Of a stretch of DNA of 64,000 nt, positions 50,001 to 60,643 are shown piece after piece. The stretch is from NCBI GenBank assembly GCA_050084985.1, contig JBITNC010000001.1, forward strand, positions 206,832,001 to 206,896,000. The letters are read 5' to 3'. The DNA comes from Nageia nagi. Lineage: Eukaryota; Pinophyta. The position numbers and the translations under genes are program-made. The notes beneath the pieces were generated by a model. It did not search any database, was not told the origin of the DNA, and saw only the letters and a program-made list of their open reading frames with translations. How positions within the stretch are numbered: the first letter of the stretch is position 1; each line of letters starts with the position of its first letter.

Positions 50001-50190
50001 TAGGCTCATCTTCTAGAAGATAAATATAATCATTAGGGATGGACATCTCCTCAAAGTCATTTCATTGTTTCCCTATTGACAAGTCACTAGGCTGCTAGCA
50101 CCATTGATCCTCCTTAAAAATGTTAAAAAATTCTTTATGGACCACCTCCTTACCTTCTTAAGGGAAGTATGCTATTAGATTTACACTTTC

Positions 50191-51480
50191 CTATCCTTTA
50201 ATGAATTTTTTCTTCACCACATTAATATCAAATTCTTGAAATAACATTAGCCACTTTGCAAATCTACCTAATAAGTGTTGTTTAACCACAATATATTTTA
50301 AAGTATCAATAGTAATAACAACATATGTGATGTAATAGAACAAGTAATGCCTTAAGTTTTCAATACTAAATATCATAGCAAAGAAAATCTTCTCCATAGG
50401 AGTGTAACTTATCTCATAATCGATCAATGTATTGCTTAGATAATAGATGACCCTCTCCTTGTTATATTTAGTTTTTTGACATAGCATGGTTCCTATGGAA
50501 TACAAGGAGGTTGAAATATATAAGTAAGAATGTTGGGAAAAAAACATTAAAATAAGGATAGGGTGATTGAGAAAATATTATTTGATATCTTCAAATGCTT
50601 TGTGGCAATTTGCATCCTGTACAAACTTAACATCTTTCTTAAGTAAGTTAGTGAATGGTCTATACTTATCCGCTAGCTATGAGATGAATCTCCTAATTGA
50701 TTTTATCTTTCCTTGAAGGTTTCTAAGTTATTTTAAGTTTCAAGGAGGATGCATATCAATAATAGCCTTTATTTTCTTAGGATATACCTCAATTCCTCTA
50801 TTTGAAACCATAAACCCTAACAATTTTATGAAAGTAACTCCAAATGCCCACTTTGAAGGTCTAAGTCTTAATTTGTACCTTTGAAAAATGTTGAATACCT
50901 CTTCGAGGACTTGTATATGGTCTTGACCTTACTTTGATTTGATAAGGATGTCACCAGCATAGACCTCCACTATTTTATGAATGTGCTTATGGAACATAGT
51001 TAACATAGATCTCTAATATGTAGCACCTACATTTTTTAGTGCAAAAGGCATAAAATTCCAACAAAAATTACCCCAAGGGCTTGTGAAAGCTATTTTATGT
51101 CAATTGGTAGGATTAATAAAAATTTGACTATAACTAGAAAAACCATCCATAAATGACAACATATCATGGCCAACTATGCTATCAACAATCATATTAATAT
51201 TGGGTAATGGAAAATCATTATTGATATCACAAAAATTGGTACATACCTATATTTCACTATTTGGTTTAGTAATAGGAATAATAATGGACATCTATTTAGA
51301 ATAATCAATATGATCTATGAATCCTACTTGTAAGTATTTTTCAATCTCCTTTTTAACTAGCAAGGCCTTGGAAGGATGCATTTTTCTAGGCTTTTGCTTA
51401 ATTGGCTTAGCATTTTATTTTAATGGCAAATTATGCATGACAAATGAAGGATCTAACCCAAACATATCATCATAAGACCA
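50191..51480 (-). pseudogene. Reverse transcriptase and RNase H of Gypsy-B
   Basis: RT is read from about 51480 down. The catalytic box reads YAGDILIKS at 50950-50961 on, where the family has YVDDI, so one catalytic Asp is Gly. Then come VFNIFQRYKLRLRPSKWAFG and VTFIKLLGFMVSNRGIEVYP (about 50830). The RNase H segment (50547-50191) is open for 118 codons: YLYISTSLYSIGTMLCQKTK, ERVIYYLSNTLIDYEISYTP and a MEKIFFAMIFSIENLRHYLF block, ending WLMLFQEFDINVV. Confidence 0.85.
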
Positions 51481-51874
51481 AAAAAAATTTATAATATGTA
51501 ATGAATTTAGATTTGTACCTTTATTACTTAGAAGAGGCTAGGGATGCTCCAATTTGAAGCAATATCTCTTTATTTGTACTACCAATGTTAATGTTTAGCA
51601 ATTATTCTTATGGGAAGGTGAGATACTTCTTTTATTGTAACAATGATGGTAAATCCTTAATATTAGGATCATTAATCTCATCTTCCTCTTAGGGTTGAAC
51701 CTATAAAACATCATGAAAATTTAGCTCTTAACCAAATTAAGGATACTCATGAAGCATATAAGAGGCATGATGTTTTTCATTAGAATTGGATAATTCTAAA
51801 TGTGCCCCCAAGTATTTAAGAAAATCATCATCAATACTAAAACAATCAAATAAAAGAGGAAAGCTATGATCAAT

Positions 51875-52207
51875 TCACATATATTCATCAATTTTATTAG
51901 ATAATTCTATCATATTAGATGTTTTGATAAATTGTATGGCACCCCATTTTTGTTTGACATGTCCATCACTACCTAGACATATTTTAGTAAGCCATGTTTT
52001 AGGATAAACAAAAAAATTAGACATACCTTGATCAATTTTACCTAAACCCCCTCCCTTGTACTTGCAATTGTTAAGCATATACTTTTGAACAAAAGTAGAA
52101 GGAAATATGTTACCTAATTTAGAATATGTAGGGACATTGTCTATAGAAGAGTAGTTCCTTGTGCAAGATTGATCGAATCTGAAAGGGCCATTGATGTCAC
52201 CATCCAT
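51875..52207 (-). pseudogene. Protease-RT linker of Gypsy-B, G-patch-like
   Basis: A 110-codon open segment: NVPTYSKLGNIFPSTFVQKY, MLNNCKYKGGGLGKIDQGM, then KQKWGAIQFIKTSN. The GGGLGKxxQG string resembles the G-patch-like sequence seen between protease and RT in plant Tat and Athila elements. It may bind RNA; that is inference. Confidence 0.6.
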
Positions 52208-52229
52208 ACAACACTAGCACCTTATATAG

Positions 52230-52540
52230 AGAATAGCATGATGTTCATGGCCTAAAATAGCCAATATTTAAGGCCATAACAAGTATTTAATAGACATAAA
52301 TAACTTTATATCATCTATTTTGTAAGTTCCCATACCTATTTCTATGATTTGCACTTGTTTATCTATATTTGCCCCCAATGTGGGATCATCCAAGAAAGTG
52401 GCTTCTTATAATGGGGGGATGGTTACATATTTTTCTTGTAATTGAGTTAAAATATGGTTAGAACATACATTCACATTTAAACCATTATTTACCAATGGTC
52501 CTTTTTACTTCTTAGTCATCTACCAAAGGTGTGATATATA
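52230..52540 (-). pseudogene. Protease of Gypsy-B
   Basis: On the minus strand: LVNNGLNVNVCSNHILTQL (the DNGSALNVCPLHIL site of Tat elements, with catalytic Asp replaced by Asn), then ATFLDDPTLGANIDKQVQIIEIGMG (about 52380) and ILAILGHEHHAILYI near the end (G-R-P-W-I-H block eroded). Broken by stops. Confidence 0.65.
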
Positions 52541-52779
52541 AGGCTAAACATTCATCTAGTAGTTCTTGGTTAAGTACTTTAGATTTGTAAAAGGAGATAG
52601 TATCACTTTCCCTAATGGTTTGGAGCTTCTCAAAAAATGTAGCTGCTAAAATGTTAGTAGGAATAGTTTTATTCTTAAATAAATCATAAAAAAGATCCTT
52701 ATGAGCCTAAGAACTAGAAATGAGATCATACAAGCTAATCTTGGTTGGTGTACTTTTTAATTGATCAATCATACTATAA

Positions 52780-54008
52780 ACTTTAGGATCAGGTGGGTTA
52801 CTTACTTATTTGGTGGTGACAAGATTTGGAACATTGAAAGGACATCCTATTCTCAAGATAGCATACACCTCTTTGACTATTGTGACCACATTGATAACAT
52901 CTCCTTATTTAGCAAGGCATTCATCAATCTTGTATCTTCCTTATTCTATAAGGGCTATGATATCTGCTTCCAATGTTTTGCAAAAGTTTGTAGCATGCCT
53001 TTTTCATTGATAATATGCACAATATGGCTCAAAGTGTCCCAAAAGGGTATCATCATCAAATTTTTCTAGTGGGTGTAGGAGGCCTTTATTCATTAAGCCC
53101 CTTAAAAGAATTCTTGGTTGAACTAGAAATGTGTAGTTGATATCCTTTGAGGAAGTAGACCTTTATGCCTTTGGAGGAGTCTAGGGTCTATCCACCATAT
53201 TAACTAGTTTCTCCTCTTTGTTGATGTATGGTTTCCTATTATATTTGAAAAAAGTGTTATATGTATATTTTACCTCTCCTATAGATAATAAAACATTTTC
53301 TTTTTGTACCAATTATTGAACTAAAGTACTAAAACCAACATCTTTAGCTCTAGGAGCATGTAATTGAAGTGTAGGAATAATAGATTCATGAAATATGCCA
53401 CAAATCTTAGATTCATCTAGTTTAACTTGAGTATTTTTCAACACCTTTTTGAAGTGTAATATAGACTTCTCTATGGTTTCATTGCTTCTTTGATGAAGTG
53501 CACATAATTATGATATATTGCCTTATTTTTTAATATTATACTTGTATTGACCCATAAAGATATGAACTAAGGTATTAAAGGAATCAATAGACTTACCAAG
53601 TAGAGAGTAAAACCATTGAGTAGCATCACCTTTCAAACTTATTATAAATAATTTATCCAAATATTTAATTAATATTAGGGGGTTGGCCATTAACCTCTAA
53701 TCTAAACCCAGTTTCAATAAGCACTTCTCTTGAAAGCTAATGAGATGTTGCTTGGGATCCTATTCACCATTGAACATCTCAAACTTGGGGGTCTTGTGAT
53801 TAGGTGGTAGGGGAAAATTATGGATGTCATCCATCAAGGGTGAAATTAAAATTCTATCATTTTCATTAGGATTGGATGGTGGGAAGGTATTGGATGAACC
53901 TCCTAAATTAGTTGAGCTAGAACTTGGATTGTTGTTTGTAGTAATCTCCCTTTGCAATTCCAAAATATTCATGTTTAAATATTGAAGCATGGATATTATC
54001 TTATCCAT
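52780..54008 (-). pseudogene. gag of Gypsy-B
   Basis: It starts at 54008 with a Ser/Asn/Pro-rich N-terminus and a KTPKFEMFNGE entry, then HLISFQEKCLLKLGL. The gag domain core is LKGDATQWFYSLLGKSIDSF and LVHIFMGQYKYNIKK (about 53640-53540), and a C-terminal PYCAYYQxKRHATNFC (CX2-3H..C knuckle remnant, about 53000) follows. Most breaks are stop codons in a continuing frame. Confidence 0.8.
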
Positions 54009-54114
54009 ATTAACATCAATGTTATCCTAAAGACAAAGATATATGGCACTAGTAGCCTAATCCTAATAAGAAGGATTAGTGTGATCTTACCTCTAGGGTA
54101 AGATAAATTGAACA

Positions 54115-54127
54115 GTTGGGTTCACCA
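54115..54127 (-). other. Primer-binding site of Gypsy-B
   Basis: TGGTGAACCCAAC on minus, 3 bases after the LTR end (GGGTCTACA). The same core occurs at 4424-4436, 39881-39893 and, with one change, at 55334. Confidence 0.65.
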
Positions 54128-54130
54128 AAA

Positions 54131-54477
54131 TGTAGACCCAAAATAATGCATAAAATTATTTATGGGGTTGATTAATGAGCTTTTAGGACTACTTTATAAA
54201 TATTGACACTTATATCAAAAATATGGTAATAACATGTAATAGGAATGCAATAATGTTTACCTAGATTCTATATTTGTTCTACGAATTAAAAAATACATAA
54301 AGGACAACATACATTCATGAAAAGGCACACTACCATGCATTATAATTGGTACACCACCAACACTATAGGATAAGCAAAATTACAAATGTGAAAAAGAATG
54401 TAGTGATGAGTGAATTAATGAATAATCAAATGATGAACACACATGCAAACTTACAAAATAATAGATACATAATATAG
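54131..54477 (-). repeat. 5' LTR of Gypsy-B, truncated
   Basis: TGTAGACCCAAAATAATGC onwards, matching 46404-46750. It stops where the TGTTAACACA start of the TRG-2 LTR begins, so the missing part (about 415 bp) should lie beyond TRG-2. Confidence 0.75.
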
Positions 54478-55331
54478 TGTTAACACATAAAAATGAATTT
54501 ATGTTTTTAAATCAATAAATTAATGAGATATGCTTGGCCTAAATATATGTCTTGAATGTATTAAAGTGATAATGTCAATGTTTGTCTTGAATATGAATTT
54601 TATAATTATTATCTTGAATATTGCATGGGTTATCTTGAATATTGCATGGATTATCTTGTTTATTGGTGTGTTTATCTTGAATCTTGTGAATTAGCCTTAT
54701 TTATGTGGATGCACGTCGACCCATGGGCGGTATTATCTATTATCTATATAAATAAGGGATCTAATAGTAAGTCCATGATAACAAGGATACACATGATCCC
54801 ACGTATGGTCTTGTAAGTAGCTACCCCTTAACGTATCTCTTGGTACTGCTTATAAGGCTGTGGTTTGTGTGCTTCCTTATGCGAGCTATCCTGACATCTA
54901 CGATTAATTCTGATATCATACTGCTATCTGAGACATCTACATTAAAGTTCTGGACTTAATCAAGAGGTCAAAATTATCAAACAAAGGCCACCAGTGCTCC
55001 TTTATGAATGGAAGAACACCATCGATGCTCTTATATGACTGAAACAGACCACCCGTAGTCCTCTTTTTGCATCCTTGCAGGTCATGATGTTGTTGGAAAG
55101 GCAGCTCATCATCAGTACATCACCCATATCCACATCTTTTGTTGTCAGGTACGTTCTGTGAGGTAAGTACATAAATTATAGTCTTGGTTGGTACAATTAC
55201 ACTTCTAAATTGGTTATGTTTTTTATTTTTATCTAGAATAAATTGCTATCTGTAGCTTAAATACAGATAATATTGAGTTTGTAGATAGTTGCCTATTTAC
55301 TTATTTGCATGCTCAATTTTATATGTAAACA
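54478..55331 (+). repeat. 5' LTR of TRG-2
   Basis: 854 bp, TGTTAACACA...TATGTAAACA. It contains a 20-22 bp subterminal repeat, TTATCTTGAATATTGCATGG, about 4-5 times at 54607-54690; a GACCACCCGTAGTC palindrome (55047-55060); and AGGTAAGT at 55161-55168. It matches the TRG-1 LTR in these blocks. Confidence 0.85.
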
Positions 55332-55333
55332 TT

Positions 55334-55346
55334 TGGTGAACCCAAT
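55334..55346 (+). other. Primer-binding site of TRG-2
   Basis: TGGTGAACCCAAT two bases after the LTR; one base from the core in TRG-1 and Gypsy-B. Confidence 0.65.
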
Positions 55347-55353
55347 GTGAAAC

Positions 55354-57390
55354 ATGCTTTCTAATTCAAAAATGTACAAAGATATAGATGAATTTTCAGA
55401 TTATTCTTCATTAGTTCAATCATCACCTAAGAGGAAAAGAAAAACATGGAAAGGAATAGAGCCAACTAGAAAAAGTGCTAGGCTAAATAAGGAAAGTGCT
55501 CCTTGGATTATTAAAGATAAACTTTCGGATGAGGAATCCTATCATGGTGATTCTAAAGACAATGATAGTTCTGATGGTGAAACCCTAGAAAATATTAGCC
55601 AAATGTTTGAAAAGGAGTTATCAATAACCCTATACCGACCTAATAGATTCAATAGCTGGAACCTTATTGAGGAAAAACTTAGGTTAGTGCAACAATTTAT
55701 AAAAGATTTTGGGATGTTCTACAAATTTGCTACAGACACTAGTATGGCATATTCTTTTCACTATTTATGGAAATTTAAAACTACAAATAATCTCACATCA
55801 ATCATTAGAGCATCTTTTATCAAACCAACTATGACTATTATAGAAGATCGTGAAAATTTTTATGTGTTGTGCTTTAATCAACAAACTTCCACTCCTAGGG
55901 ATATTAAAACAAATATGTTTGAGTCTATGTTACCTCTAACCCTTGTTGAATGTGTTAGAAATCATGAAGCAATAATGCAGGAAGAAATGAATAATGAATA
56001 TTCAGATGAAGAGGAAGTGATACATTTTGATGAAGAATTAGATGATGAGTTAGGGATAGAACTTGAAATGGACTCTATAGCATAGAGATTGGTTGATGCT
56101 TATCCCTATTGGTCAGATCGAGAGAAGGAGATCAAAGAAGTAGAGGTAAGAAAGGTTATCAGCATAGGGTCTTATCAGAAATTGCAATCATGCATAAAAG
56201 AGATCATCATAAGAGAACTAGAAATGCAGCTAGTACAGGAATGGAGGTAACAAAATTTAAGATTTGCCCTAGGAGCATCAGATTATGAGAAAGAAGAAGA
56301 GATAGGAGGGTGTAAAACCCCAGAAGAGAAGTTGGATCAGGATGACACAGAAAAACAAAGGCAAAAAGAAATAACAGAACTAACAATGGCCCAGCTTTAA
56401 GAAATGGTAGAGCAGCTCAAAAAGTTAACATTACTACATGATGAAAAAGCAAATAAATATCTAGCATAAAATCATCCTCTTTGTACAAGAATTAGAAGAA
56501 GAAAATGGGAAGGAAAAGATATCAAATTTAGCAAGTATGATCGTATAAGTGATCCAAGGATGCACATCACAATTTTTGAAGAGGTAGCATATAGACACCT
56601 TCAAGATGAGGATATGTTAGCCAGGTTATTTTAGCTCAGTTTAGGGGAAGAAGCTTTAGAATGGTTTTATGACTTAAAGGACCAAAGTATTACCAGCTAT
56701 AGATAGTTAAAACAAGAATTCTTGGATCAGTATCAGTACAGCATAAAGAAAAAACTTGCTATCATGGATTTGGCTAGAATGAGACAAGGGAAGAGTCAAT
56801 CATTTGAAGAGTTTGTAGCAGCTTGGAAAAAAGTGGCTACATACAGAGTGCTAAGTGAAAAAGAGTTGAAACAAATGTTGATAAAGTCATTAAGAGATGA
56901 GGTACTGCTCAAATTTTTCAATTATCTAGAACAACCCCTTACAGAAATGATCTTATCCATGATTCAAAAAGAGAGACATTTGATGAAAATTGGTTTATGG
57001 GGGCATAAGAAAGATGAAAAACTAATACCAGCCAAAGTGATAGCTACAGTTGTAGCAAATAAAGAGTCGCAAGAACTCACAAAACAAAGGACCTTTAGAG
57101 TATATGCTAAAGTTACTGAAGATCATGATGAGTTGTTGCAATCATTGGTGCAAAGAGGTTTGATCCAGTTACCACCAATAAATCAAAGAAACATAAGAAC
57201 TATAGGAGGGTTTTGTAGATATCACAGGGGTCATGGTCATAAAACATGTGAATGTCAAAAATTTAGAGATGTTATTCAGGATTTAGTGGATAAGAAGGCT
57301 ATCTCTTTTAATAAGCTGAAAGAAAAGAAGAAGGCTCCAGTACACACAGATAATGAAAAGTTGGGGATATATAAGAACCCTATGCCATAG
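55354..57390 (+). pseudogene. gag polyprotein of TRG-2, near-intact frame
   Basis: 679 codons in a single frame with only six internal stops; most replace Gln. The first 243 codons are open: basic KRKRKTWKG near residue 30, KSARLNKES, an acidic GDSKDNDSSDGE, an unrecognised middle, and an acidic end (NNEYSDEEEVIHFDEELDDE). Residues about 390-500 form the retrotransposon gag domain (EDMLARLF, LGEEALEWFYDLKDQSI, LDQYQYSIKKKLAIMDLARM, KELKQMLIKSLRDEVLLKFF). The C-terminal knuckle CRYHRGHGHKTCEC fits CX2HX3GHXTX2C, followed by QKFRDVIQDLVDKKAI. Aligned throughout with the TRG-1 gag. The gag would form particles; enzyme functions must come in trans. Confidence 0.85.
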
Positions 57391-57898
57391 CATAATACCA
57401 AAATACTATTTACCTAGGGGCACATGACAAAAGGAATCAAGATATTAGAAAGACAGTCAGAGGGATGACAAAATGAGGCTAGCACCAGTGGGAGCTCTAG
57501 GCCCTCTAGAGGTATCATTTGGTAGATCAAAAAAAAAAAAAGAGAAAAGCTAGCAGTTGGTTTAGATCACTAACGGACGTCATGGTCAAGATTGGAGGGC
57601 TTCATGACATCATAATAGGAGCATCAGTGTTGTATTTCATGATAATAGGACCATCAATGATCCTCTTCTAGTGGAAAAATAGATGAAAACAAAAGATTCC
57701 AATTCCTTTCATAGCATGAGAAGTCAAAATTTTAGGTCATGTCGTTGGCGTCCATTCTTAAGGATCACAGAACATCAAATTCATGCATCACAAGTACATG
57801 TACAATAGAAAATTAGGTACCAAAATTTGTGTTTTATATATATCATGATCAAAATATTTTTGTTTACAATACAACTGGATGAGATTACATAGAATGAT
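57391..57898. other. Spacer between convergent gag and PMD genes of TRG-2
   Basis: Non-coding. It holds an A12 tract at about 57530 (likely poly-A or slippage), TAACGGACGTCATGGTCA (about 57572) and AGGACCATCAATGATCC (57648), two decayed copies of the GACC-palindrome. Same length as in TRG-1, about 530 bp between gag stop and PMD stop. Confidence 0.55.
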
Positions 57899-59720
57899 CT
57901 AGATTCTCCTACTAGACCCCCCTCCCCCTACACTAGAGCTAGTAGCCCTGCTAGATGTACCACCCCTGCACGGTGCTTTATACTTCTCTATGCATGTCTT
58001 TTCCACACTGATCTATCTCTTAGCCTGGCGAAGCTGCTCATAGAGGGCCTTGATTTCCTTATTGGCTACCTGTAGGTCTTGATAGATACTGGTATAATCC
58101 CCTCCTCTAAATCGTAGATGACTTTGTAGCTCTCTAATCTCCTCATCCTTCTAACCGATTTGACCACACAGCTTATCCATCTCAACCTCAGGATCTATGA
58201 CATAGCATAAACATATCATGTTAGCCCCTTTGCATATCATGAAAAAGTAGAAAATAAAAGCAAAGTAAAAGAGAAAATAGGTTACCTTCATCATCCTCAT
58301 CATAGTCTTCCTCCTCCCAGTCTGTTTCTATCTCATACTCAGGTTCATACTCATCCTGGTCTAGATTAGTCTCCTCATTATTATCATGACCTGCATCTAG
58401 AGACATGTTGTGAGCATATGTAGAGCTACTCTCTCCTCCCCACCCTCCCATTGTAAAGGGAATGTCCCATCCGATCTCTATGTCTCCTATATCTTCATCC
58501 TCCCATGCATCATCACCCATGTCAGCATCATGAATGCCTATGTGGTGAGGATGGCATGTCCTCCACCAGTCTAGGTAGTCCTCTATGTGATCAGGTCCAT
58601 CTATGTCATCATCGACCCCATGGTCAAATTCCTCGCTAGGGGACTCCCAATCTAATTCCTAGTCAGGTACTGGCTCATAATCCTCTAGGAGGTGCCTGCT
58701 ATGGTAGTAGTGCACCACTATCCTACAATCATCTGGTATGCCTTGCTGGAGGATGAACTGACGGAGTACCCACTTTGGCCTATACGGCTCCATTAGTGCC
58801 CTACATGCTTGTAGGTATGTAGGGTGTCTCACCCATGCCATCTCCTGTATGTCCTCCTCCCACTCTGGTACACCTCCCCGATAGGGATGCTAGTATATCT
58901 ACCTCCTGTAGTAGGTCAAACTGTACCCACCATCCCTCTAGGTCCATGCTAGGAAAATCTGGTCCTTCTATCATTGCCCACCATTGCTAGGTGGGTACAT
59001 CATCTAGCTGATCTAGGGGCAACATCATCGATCTAGAGATGATGATGTGATCATATGCCCACACCTATAGTATCATAGAATGAGCCACCTATCGCCCCCC
59101 TCTCTCCACCTCTGTAAAGTCATGGAGGTCATTATAGAGTTGTGCTAGTATTGCGGGGCACCATGCATATCACTGCCTGTGTGTCACCATGTCCTGAATG
59201 ATAGGAACCATGCCCACAGGAAAGGTCTCACTACTCTTATTTGGGTAGACAATAGCATCCAAGAGGTAGGCAATGAGGAGTCTCATCCGTAAGTCACCCT
59301 ATGTTGGAGGATACTCTGACACATGTCTCACTAGGGACAACCCCTCTTCCTATGGTTTACTTCATCTGACCCCATCAGCCATGTAGCCCATACCTCTACC
59401 TATTCCAAGCTTGGAACAGGAATCATGTTCACTAGCCTCCCCCTGATAGGAAGTCTAGTGATCCTGTAGATATCCTCTAGTGTCACTGTAATCTCACCAG
59501 TTGGAAGATGAAAGATGTTGGAGTTTGGATCCCACCTCTCCATCAAAGCTATCAGCATGTTGCGGTCATGAAACACATAGTTAACAAATGCAAGGTAGTT
59601 GAACGAAATGTCCTCTAGAATGCTTTGGGTTGCATCAGTTTATGGCCACTATTGGGCAGTGGTGAAGGTAGCACTCTTGCCAGATGGTCGCATAAGGTAT
59701 GCATAGTTTTGTAAGAAAAA
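57899..59720 (-). pseudogene. PMD gene in antisense within TRG-2
   Basis: From about 59620 down: FNYLAFVNYVFHDRNMLIAL, MERWDPNSNIFHLPTGEITV, TLEDIYRITRLPIRGRLVNM (PMD signature). Then come a middle part with PTYLQACRALMEPYRPKWVL, QFILQQGIPDDCRIVVHYYH, an acidic segment (58520-58286, ETNLDQDEYEPEYEIE), the intron (58285-58195), a coiled coil (EVEMDKLCGQIG, EEIRELQSHLRF, LQVANKEIKALYEQLRQAKR) and a Ser/Gly tail GGGGSSRRI with stop at 57899. Fewer stops than in TRG-1. The start is not fixed; an upstream exon may exist near 60.0-60.2 kb. Role unknown. Confidence 0.75.
58195..58285 (-). other. Intron of the antisense PMD gene in TRG-2
   Basis: On minus: GATGAAG then GTAACCTATTTTCTC ... TATGTCATAG then ATCCTGAGG. 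91 bp, GT-AG, T-rich. It sits at the same place as the intron at 1332-1451, between the acidic block and the coiled coil. Confidence 0.65.
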
Positions 59721-60640
59721 GAATGACAAAAGGAAAGTCAGTGTCAAGATATGAAACATAGATAGCAAAAATAGTACTAGTAAAGAGGACCGCCCACAGT
59801 TTAGATCAGGTGAGAAGGACCACCCACGGTCTAGACTAGGGTAGAAAAGACCACCAATGGTCCTATTTTTGTGCATGAAGGTTAATAATATCTAGGGTGT
59901 AGATTCGTACGAATGAGCATAGTACAACCATGATACTAGAAATTTGAAAAAATAGAATAAAAAGGGAAAAATAAAAGGGCTAGGGTATGCAACAGGAAAA
60001 CCCTAGGGGCAATTCAAAAAACCAATGTATAGGTAGCTAAAATCTGAAGACAAGCAAAAGCATAGCAAGGAAAAGGGAGGAGATGCAATGTACCTGATGA
60101 CCAGTGGAGAATCAGCCACCAAGGTAGCTCTATGTCCATCTCAGCGTGTGATCGGTAGGGCCATAGCATGCAGCATAATAATACAGGAAGAATCACCTAG
60201 TGATAGCGATAAAATCACTAGCTAAACCTCTCTGAATCAGTCCCTCAACCTCTAGGACACTCTCAGCTATGAAAATGATAGGGTGATCAAATGAGGAAGG
60301 GTGGGGCCCCTTTTATAGAAAAGTTAGGGCACATATTTCAAGACAAATTTTGATTTAAGCATTTGGTATGCATGGATGAGCAAATAGGTATCAATTTGGA
60401 ATCTAGAGGTGATTCATAGGGACCTAATCTTCATAGTTTTCGATGAATCTTTAAGAAAAGGACTGCTTGCAATCTTAGGTTAAGACCGTCGGTGTTCTAA
60501 GTCTACAAGAAAGAATTGACTGCATTCCTTCATCTAGAAAATTAGCTTATCTAAGTATCATGGGTGTATCATAGGTGTTTGATCAATGTTATATCCAGGA
60601 GAATATTGCTTTGAGTTTCATGTTTGTAGACCTGAATTAT
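59721..60640 (-). other. 5' region of the antisense PMD gene; three palindromic motifs
   Basis: Contains three direct copies of an AGGACC-RCC-ACRGTC type motif at 59787, 59817 and 59849, spaced about 30 bp, upstream of the PMD frame. The open 60-codon frame at 60196-60014 (MILPVLLCCMLWPYRSHAEM, hydrophobic) may be a first exon or chance. 60250-60640 has no coding signal but another GACCGTCGGTG (60484). Confidence 0.45.
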
Positions 60641-60643
60641 TAG

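Larger units (their letters stand above)
46404..54477 (-). mobile_element. Gypsy-B: Tat-type Ty3/Gypsy retrotransposon with two RNase H domains
   Basis: Minus strand, from the right: truncated 5' LTR (54131-54477), PBS (54115-54127), gag (54008-52780), protease (52540-52230), G-patch-like linker (52207-51875), RT (51480-50560), RNase H (50560-50191), second RNase H (50000-49600), integrase (49450-48250), 3' LTR from 46404. Dual RNase H with the second one before integrase is the Ogre/Tat hallmark. Its 5' LTR is cut at 54477, where the TRG-2 LTR begins. It interrupts Gypsy-C. Confidence 0.85.

Noticed and set aside
52761-53069. Plus-strand open frames of 102 and 66 codons
   Set aside because: They are antisense shadows of the Gypsy-B gag.
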